Assembly: GCA_900549065.1 (NCBI GenBank)
Contig: URNC01000068.1
Span: 1 to 10,392 of the forward strand
DNA: 10,392 nt
Source of the DNA: an uncultured Collinsella sp.
GTDB lineage: Bacteria; Actinomycetota; Coriobacteriia; Coriobacteriales; Coriobacteriaceae
Reading direction: 5' to 3'
Under the pieces are notes generated by a model. That model saw only the letters and a program-made list of their open reading frames with translations, was not told where the DNA came from and ran no database searches. Shown here one piece after another: positions 6,548-10,392 of this stretch; position 1 is the stretch's first letter, and each line of letters starts with the position of its first letter. The position numbers and the translations under genes are program-made.

Positions 6548-7501
6548 ATGACAACCAAGTACACCGACGCGCCGCGCACGCGCGTCATGACGCCGGCATC
6601 GCTCAACAACGGCGTACACGAGAACCATTCCATTGGACAGACCATGGCCATCGCGCCCAAAAAGGGCCTGTTCGATGACATTTCCATTCCCCAGATCATC
6701 GCCGGCGCCGCAGCTGCCGCCACGAGCGTGGCGCTTGCTTCAAAGATCGGCATTGCCGGCTCGGTGATTGGTGCCGCTGTGAGCTCAGTCATCACTGTTG
6801 TGTCCTCGCAGGTCTATCGCCACTTTATCTCCGCCAGCGCCGAAGCAATCAAGGGCACGCACGCCGACGTCGACTACCCCGCCGGCGCCTATGAGCCCGT
6901 TGAGCCCAATGTCGAGGAGCACCTAGGTGGCGCCGCGACCACGCAGGAGATGCGCCGGGTTGCGGGACGCGCGACCACGGCGCGCGTCGCCCCCAACAGC
7001 CTGCGCGCCAAGGCGGCGGCAGAGCGCAGCCAGACACAAAAGAAGGTCATCGTCTTCTCGATCGCCATCGCCATCGTCGCGGTCATCGCCTGCGCCGGCG
7101 CCATCCTTATCACCACTGCCGGTGAGGGTCTGGGCGAGCGTCCCGAGCCAATCCTGTCGTCGCGCACGACCGAGAGCGATGCAAATGGCAACACTCAGCC
7201 GCAGGATCAGCAGGCACAGACGGACGACACGCAAGACAGTCCTACCTCTGCCAATTCGTCCTCGAACACCCAAAACCAATCGCAGGGCACCGATTCCTCT
7301 ACGGCCAACAGTGGCACGCCGTCCAGCACGACCGACTCAAGCCAAACAACTGACGGTTCGCAGCCGAGCACGGGCGGCCAGACGAGTGACACCACGTCGG
7401 GAACGGGCTCAGCAGACAGTAGCAACACCAACAGCTCGAGCGGAACCGCGTCCGGCACGGCATCTGACAACTCGAGCCAAGGCACGGCATCGGGCAACTA
7501 A
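6548..7501 (+). CDS. Membrane protein with Ser/Thr-rich low-complexity tail, unknown function
   Basis: I do not recognise this 317-residue protein. Residues 1-40 are polar. Residues 46-90 form an Ala/Gly-rich hydrophobic stretch (IPQIIAGAAAAATSVALASK onward) that could be one long or two short membrane segments. A basic region (136-166) follows, then a clear membrane helix at about 167-190 preceded by KK. Residues 200-317 are almost entirely Ser, Thr, Gly, Asn, Gln and Asp, with no Cys and little hydrophobic content, so probably disordered. The basic residues before the helix favour an outward-facing tail, perhaps a wall-spanning stalk; no LPXTG or other anchor follows. GGGAGG seven bases upstream fixes the start at 6548 over an in-frame ATG at 6452. 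Terminator and promoter gaps on both sides suggest a single-gene unit. Confidence 0.75.
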   Translation: MTTKYTDAPRTRVMTPASLNNGVHENHSIGQTMAIAPKKGLFDDISIPQIIAGAAAAATSVALASKIGIAGSVIGAAVSSVITVVSSQVYRHFISASAEAIKGTHADVDYPAGAYEPVEPNVEEHLGGAATTQEMRRVAGRATTARVAPNSLRAKAAAERSQTQKKVIVFSIAIAIVAVIACAGAILITTAGEGLGERPEPILSSRTTESDANGNTQPQDQQAQTDDTQDSPTSANSSSNTQNQSQGTDSSTANSGTPSSTTDSSQTTDGSQPSTGGQTSDTTSGTGSADSSNTNSSSGTASGTASDNSSQGTASGN

Positions 7502-7535
7502 GCACATTTGCCTCTCATAGATAACCGACCTGTAC

Positions 7536-7570
7536 AACGGGCGCGAATCGACAACGGTTCGCGCCCGTTT
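7536..7570 (+). terminator. Intrinsic terminator of the membrane-protein gene
   Basis: Arms at 7536-7550 and 7555-7569 pair over 15 positions (one G-T) around an ACAA loop; the core AACGGGCGCGAA/TTCGCGCCCGTT is perfect. Only three T end the stem before GCCTT, so the U-run is short. It lies 35 bases past the stop codon. Confidence 0.75.
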
Positions 7571-7641
7571 GCCTTGGGCGCCGCCATGGCGAACGCTATG
7601 CGATGGTAAGATGCTTTACATGTGTAAAGAGGAGATTTGCC

Positions 7642-8943
7642 ATGAGCAAGACAATAGTTAGGCCCACGCTATCGCTGGGCAACCACATCTATCTGTATCG
7701 CCTGCTGCGCGATGCGATTGGGTGCGGCAAGCAAACGTTTATGACACAGGTCGAGGAGGTGCTCGCCGCCGGCGACATGACCGCTTATGACCTGGGCTTT
7801 GAGTCCACGCGTGAGCTGCTCGAGGAGCTCGACGACTGCATTAAGCTGACCGTCTTTAAAGGCGGCCGCCTGTATGCCACGGTCATCGCCAACGAGGCCT
7901 GGGATGCTGCGCTTGCCAAGGGCGAGGACAAGCCCAAGACCGCCAAGGGCGCCAAGCAGTCCTACAAAAAGAAAAAGCGCGGTGAGAAGGACCTCAAGGC
8001 CGTGCGCCCCAAGCACGTTAAGCGTCCCGAGCCCGAAGCCATGGTTGAAGCCGCGCCGGAGCCCGAGCCCGAGGCAGAGATCGAAGTCGCTATTGAGGTA
8101 ACAGCAGAAGCCGAAACCGAAATCGCCGCCACGACCGATTCCGAAGTCATATCCGAGCAGGAAGCCACTGTGGAGCTCAACGAAGCGCCCAAGTCGACAA
8201 CCGAAGAAGCCGCTGACCAACCCGAGCCGTCTGCGTTCCAAAACAGCGATGTCTTTGGCGACGAGGCCGAGGACGATCAGTCCGACGAGCCCGCAGATCA
8301 AGACGCTACCGAGTCGGCGCCGGAGCCCGAGACGCCGCAGCCCGCCATCTCGCTCACGGTCGTCTATGACCCCGAGAATGCCAATGCCGGCATCACCACC
8401 ATGGCATCCACGCCCATCGAGGCAAAGTCGAGCGTCGAGAACGAGAACGCGACGCAGGTTGAGCTCGACACCGCGACCGCAAACGCACCCGCTATCGTCG
8501 AGTCTGCAGATTCCGCGGCGATGCCAAAGGTGGGCACCGAATCAGTGCTCGGCACCGAACCCGTGCCCGTCGTCGAGGTGACGCCCGTCAATGAGCAGGC
8601 CTTCGCACCGGCGATGGTACCGACCCCCGCACCCGCAGCACCGACCATCCCCGAGGACTTCCCCATCGATTTCGCAACTGAAGTCTTCTGCCCCGGCCCG
8701 CTTCTGCACCAGTTGTCGACCTATCTCCCCTACGGAGCCGACACCCTCGGCATTGTCGGCGAGTACTACTGGATCGCCCGCGAGCGCGGTACCATCGAGG
8801 CCGCGCGAAACCGCGCAATCTTCCCCCTGCGCTACACGCAGGCCGGCGAGCGCCACGAAGTCACCGTGCGCATTCGCCGCAACACCACCGGTGGCCTCGG
8901 ATCCACCTGGGCCATCGATAAAGTCGAAGAACCCGAGCAGTAA
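7642..8943 (+). CDS. Hypothetical three-part protein: possible LOTUS/OST-HTH-like N-terminus, acidic linker, conserved-looking C-terminal domain
   Basis: I cannot assign a family firmly to this 433-residue protein. Residues 12-85 look like a compact helical winged domain; YDLGFESTRELLEELDD (49-65) followed by a beta-hairpin (KLTVFKGGRLYATV) recalls OST-HTH/LOTUS RNA-binding domains. Residues 94-129 are strongly basic (KKKKRGEK), fitting nucleic-acid contact. Residues 130-335 are a Glu/Ala/Pro/Thr-rich, probably disordered linker with acidic clusters and a short ordered-looking piece at 236-246. Residues 338-430 form a second alpha/beta-like domain with GEYYWIARERGTIEAARNRA (373-392) and a beta-rich RHEVTVRIRR (404-413). 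There is no signal peptide or membrane segment. The ribosome site AAAGAGGAG ends seven bases before the ATG at 7642, which rules out the in-frame ATG at 7603. It is flanked by terminators, so probably monocistronic. A role in RNA metabolism is only an inference. Confidence 0.7.
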   Translation: MSKTIVRPTLSLGNHIYLYRLLRDAIGCGKQTFMTQVEEVLAAGDMTAYDLGFESTRELLEELDDCIKLTVFKGGRLYATVIANEAWDAALAKGEDKPKTAKGAKQSYKKKKRGEKDLKAVRPKHVKRPEPEAMVEAAPEPEPEAEIEVAIEVTAEAETEIAATTDSEVISEQEATVELNEAPKSTTEEAADQPEPSAFQNSDVFGDEAEDDQSDEPADQDATESAPEPETPQPAISLTVVYDPENANAGITTMASTPIEAKSSVENENATQVELDTATANAPAIVESADSAAMPKVGTESVLGTEPVPVVEVTPVNEQAFAPAMVPTPAPAAPTIPEDFPIDFATEVFCPGPLLHQLSTYLPYGADTLGIVGEYYWIARERGTIEAARNRAIFPLRYTQAGERHEVTVRIRRNTTGGLGSTWAIDKVEEPEQ

Positions 8944-8947
8944 CGAC

Positions 8948-8986
8948 AAACGGCTCAAATCCAAATCAGGATTTGAGCCGTTTTTA
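8948..8986 (+). terminator. Intrinsic terminator of the LOTUS-like gene
   Basis: Perfect 15-bp arms (8948-8962 and 8969-8983) enclose an AAATCA loop, and the stem runs into TTTTTATTT (8981-8989). It begins five bases past the stop codon. This is a textbook rho-independent terminator for the rightward gene. Confidence 0.92.
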
Positions 8987-9014
8987 TTTGTTGATGTTGC
9001 GTAACCAACAGCGA

Positions 9015-9114
9015 GCGGGCCGCAAGTGCCCCAGGTTGCCGTGAAAGAGGAGCGACGCGTACTTCGGTACGCGAGCGACGGCTTGAACGGCAAGATGGGG
9101 TACTTGCGACCCGC
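9015..9114. repeat. About 100-base structured palindromic element with UUCG-capped inner hairpin
   Basis: Arms 9015-9042 and 9087-9114 can pair over 28 positions, with one mismatch (9020/9109, a G-U pair if read on the minus strand), one wobble-type pair (9028/9101) and a two-base internal loop (9034-9035 with 9094-9095). Inside is a separate 7-bp hairpin, CGCGTAC (9056-9062) and GTACGCG (9067-9073), closed by TTCG. AGCGAC occurs on both sides of that hairpin (9051-9056 and 9074-9079). The element lies between terminators of two convergent genes. It could be a dispersed intergenic repeat or a non-coding RNA; I see no open frame of note in it. Strand is undetermined. Confidence 0.6.
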
Positions 9115-9127
9115 GCAGCGTCGAGCA

Positions 9128-9154
9128 GTTACGCGGTTTGGAAAACCGCGTAAC
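9128..9154 (-). terminator. Strong hairpin just past the ettA stop codon
   Basis: A perfect 12-bp stem (GTTACGCGGTTT at 9128-9139, AAACCGCGTAAC at 9143-9154) with a three-base loop begins three bases past the ettA stop. No U-run follows on the minus strand, so it is a terminator-like or RNA-stabilising stem rather than a canonical terminator. Its left arm could instead pair with GCGTAAC at 8999-9005, enclosing the structured element. Confidence 0.55.
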
Positions 9155-9157
9155 GAT

Positions 9158-10392
9158 CTAGTCACGCGTCAGCTTACGGTGAATACGATGCGGCTGGGCT
9201 GCGTCCTCGCCAAGGCGCTCGATACGGTTGGCCTGATAGGCCTCAAAGTTGCCCTCAAACCAATACCAGTTGCCCGGGTTCTCGTCGGTGCCTTCCCACG
9301 CCAGGATGTGCGTGGCGACGCGGTCCAGGAACATACGGTCGTGGCTAATGACCACCGAACAGCCCGGGAACTCGAGCAGCGCCGCCTCGAGCGAGGACAG
9401 CGTCTCGACGTCGAGGTCGTTCGTGGGCTCGTCGAGCAGCAGCAGGTTGCCGCCCTGCTTGAGCGTAAGCGCCAAGTTCAGACGGTTGCGCTCGCCACCG
9501 GAGAGTACGCCGGCGCGCTTCTGCTGGTCCTGGCCTTTAAAGCCAAAGCTCGCCACGTACGCGCGGCTCGGAACCTCGGTCTCGCCGACCATCATGTGGT
9601 CCAGGCCATCCGAGACGACCTCCCACAGGTTCTTATCGGGGTCGATGCCGGAACGGTTCTGATCGACATAGGAGATCTTGACGGTCTCGCCCACCTCGAG
9701 CTCGCCCGAAGTCAGCGGCTCCAGGCCCACGATGGTCTTGAACAGCGTGGTCTTGCCCACACCGTTGGGGCCGATGACACCCACGATACCGTTGCGCGGC
9801 AGGGTGAACGATAGGTCGTCGATGAGCACACGGCCATCGAACTCCTTGTGCAGGTGATGGGCCTCGAGCACCTTGTTGCCCAGACGCGGGCCCACGGGGA
9901 TGCGAATGTCGGTCCAGTCGAGCTTCTGGCTTGCGCGGGCCTCGGCCTCCATCTCCTCGTAACGAGCCAGACGGGCCTTGTTCTTGGCCTGGCGAGCCTT
10001 GGGCGAGCTGCGTACCCACTCGAGCTCGGCCTCCATGCGCTTGGCGAGCTTGGCGTCGCGGTTGCCCTGCGCCTCGATACGGGCGGCCTTGGTCTCCAGA
10101 TACGTGGAGTAGTTGCCCTTGTAGGGATAAAGGTGGCCGCGGTCGACCTCGCAGATCCACTCGGCAACGTTATCCAGGAAGTAGCGATCGTGCGTGACGG
10201 CAAGCACCGCGCCCTGGTAGTTGTGCAGGAAGTGCTCGAGCCACAGGATCGATTCGGCGTCCAGGTGGTTCGTGGGCTCGTCGAGCAGCAGCAGGTCGGG
10301 AGCCTCGAGCAGCAGCTTGCACAGGGCCACGCGACGGCGCTCGCCGCCGGAAAGTACGTTGACCGGCATGTCGGAATCGGGCAGCTGCAGGG
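9158..10392 (-). CDS. ettA: EttA, ABC-F energy-dependent translational throttle protein, 5' end outside window
   Basis: The visible 410 residues are the C-terminal part of an ABC-F protein, which binds the ribosomal E site and gates the first elongation step according to ATP/ADP level; it is cytoplasmic and has no membrane domain. The fragment opens in the first ABC domain just before its LSGGE signature and LLLLDEPTNHLD Walker B. The charged P-site tRNA-interaction linker (around SSPKARQAKNKARLARYEEM) follows, then the second ABC domain with GPNGVGKTT, LSGGE, LLLLDEPTNDLD and SHDRMFLD. The ending WYWFEGNFEAYQ...ERLGEDAAQPHRIHRKLTRD is characteristic of EttA/YjjK rather than Uup or resistance ABC-F proteins. 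About 150 N-terminal residues, including the first Walker A, lie beyond the right edge; an internal Met at 10369 is not the start. It converges on the LOTUS-like gene. Confidence 0.93.
   Translation of the reverse strand, partial: LQLPDSDMPVNVLSGGERRRVALCKLLLEAPDLLLLDEPTNHLDAESILWLEHFLHNYQGAVLAVTHDRYFLDNVAEWICEVDRGHLYPYKGNYSTYLETKAARIEAQGNRDAKLAKRMEAELEWVRSSPKARQAKNKARLARYEEMEAEARASQKLDWTDIRIPVGPRLGNKVLEAHHLHKEFDGRVLIDDLSFTLPRNGIVGVIGPNGVGKTTLFKTIVGLEPLTSGELEVGETVKISYVDQNRSGIDPDKNLWEVVSDGLDHMMVGETEVPSRAYVASFGFKGQDQQKRAGVLSGGERNRLNLALTLKQGGNLLLLDEPTNDLDVETLSSLEAALLEFPGCSVVISHDRMFLDRVATHILAWEGTDENPGNWYWFEGNFEAYQANRIERLGEDAAQPHRIHRKLTRD

Noticed and set aside
9026..9814. Open frame antisense to ettA, starting in the structured element
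   Set aside because: It overlaps conserved ABC-F motifs and has no family resemblance, so it is a codon-bias shadow.

Overview
This window looks like chromosomal DNA of a high-GC actinobacterium of the class Coriobacteriia, most likely Collinsella or a close relative from a gut sample. That placement rests on GC-rich codon use, strong GGAGG-type ribosome binding sites and gene content, and no search was run. The first 32 bases are not biological: they are a Nextera (Tn5) sequencing adapter left on the contig end. The window therefore begins at a true contig edge, and its first gene is cut there.

Layout. Five genes run leftward: a nucleoid-associated protein of the NA37/YejK family (only its 5' half survives next to the adapter), an Mbeg1-like (DUF2974) alpha/beta-hydrolase, L-lactate dehydrogenase, a PLP-dependent class I/II aminotransferase of the LL-diaminopimelate aminotransferase type, and glutamine-dependent NAD+ synthetase. 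A 203-base divergent region follows. Two rightward genes come next, each with its own terminator: a two-hydrophobic-segment membrane protein with a long Ser/Thr-rich tail, and a three-part protein with a possible LOTUS-like N-terminal domain, a basic patch and a long acidic linker. The window closes with a leftward gene, the ABC-F translation factor EttA, whose 5' end lies outside the window.

How the genes relate. NAD+ synthetase and the NADH-consuming lactate dehydrogenase both concern the NAD pool of a fermenting cell. The terminators and leader hairpins between them suggest single-gene transcripts rather than one operon. No defence system, prophage, complete mobile element, CRISPR array, tRNA or rRNA is visible.

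The least ordinary content is between the genes. A 31-35 base palindromic repeat occurs on both sides of the Mbeg1-like gene in opposite orientation, with an extra half-copy at one end. Strong hairpins lie 24-25 bases upstream of the start codons of two consecutive leftward genes. The gap between the last two convergent genes holds a roughly 100-base two-armed stem with a UUCG-capped inner hairpin, which could be a dispersed repeat or a structured RNA. I see no convincing new multi-gene system; these intergenic elements and the two uncharacterised rightward genes most deserve a second look.
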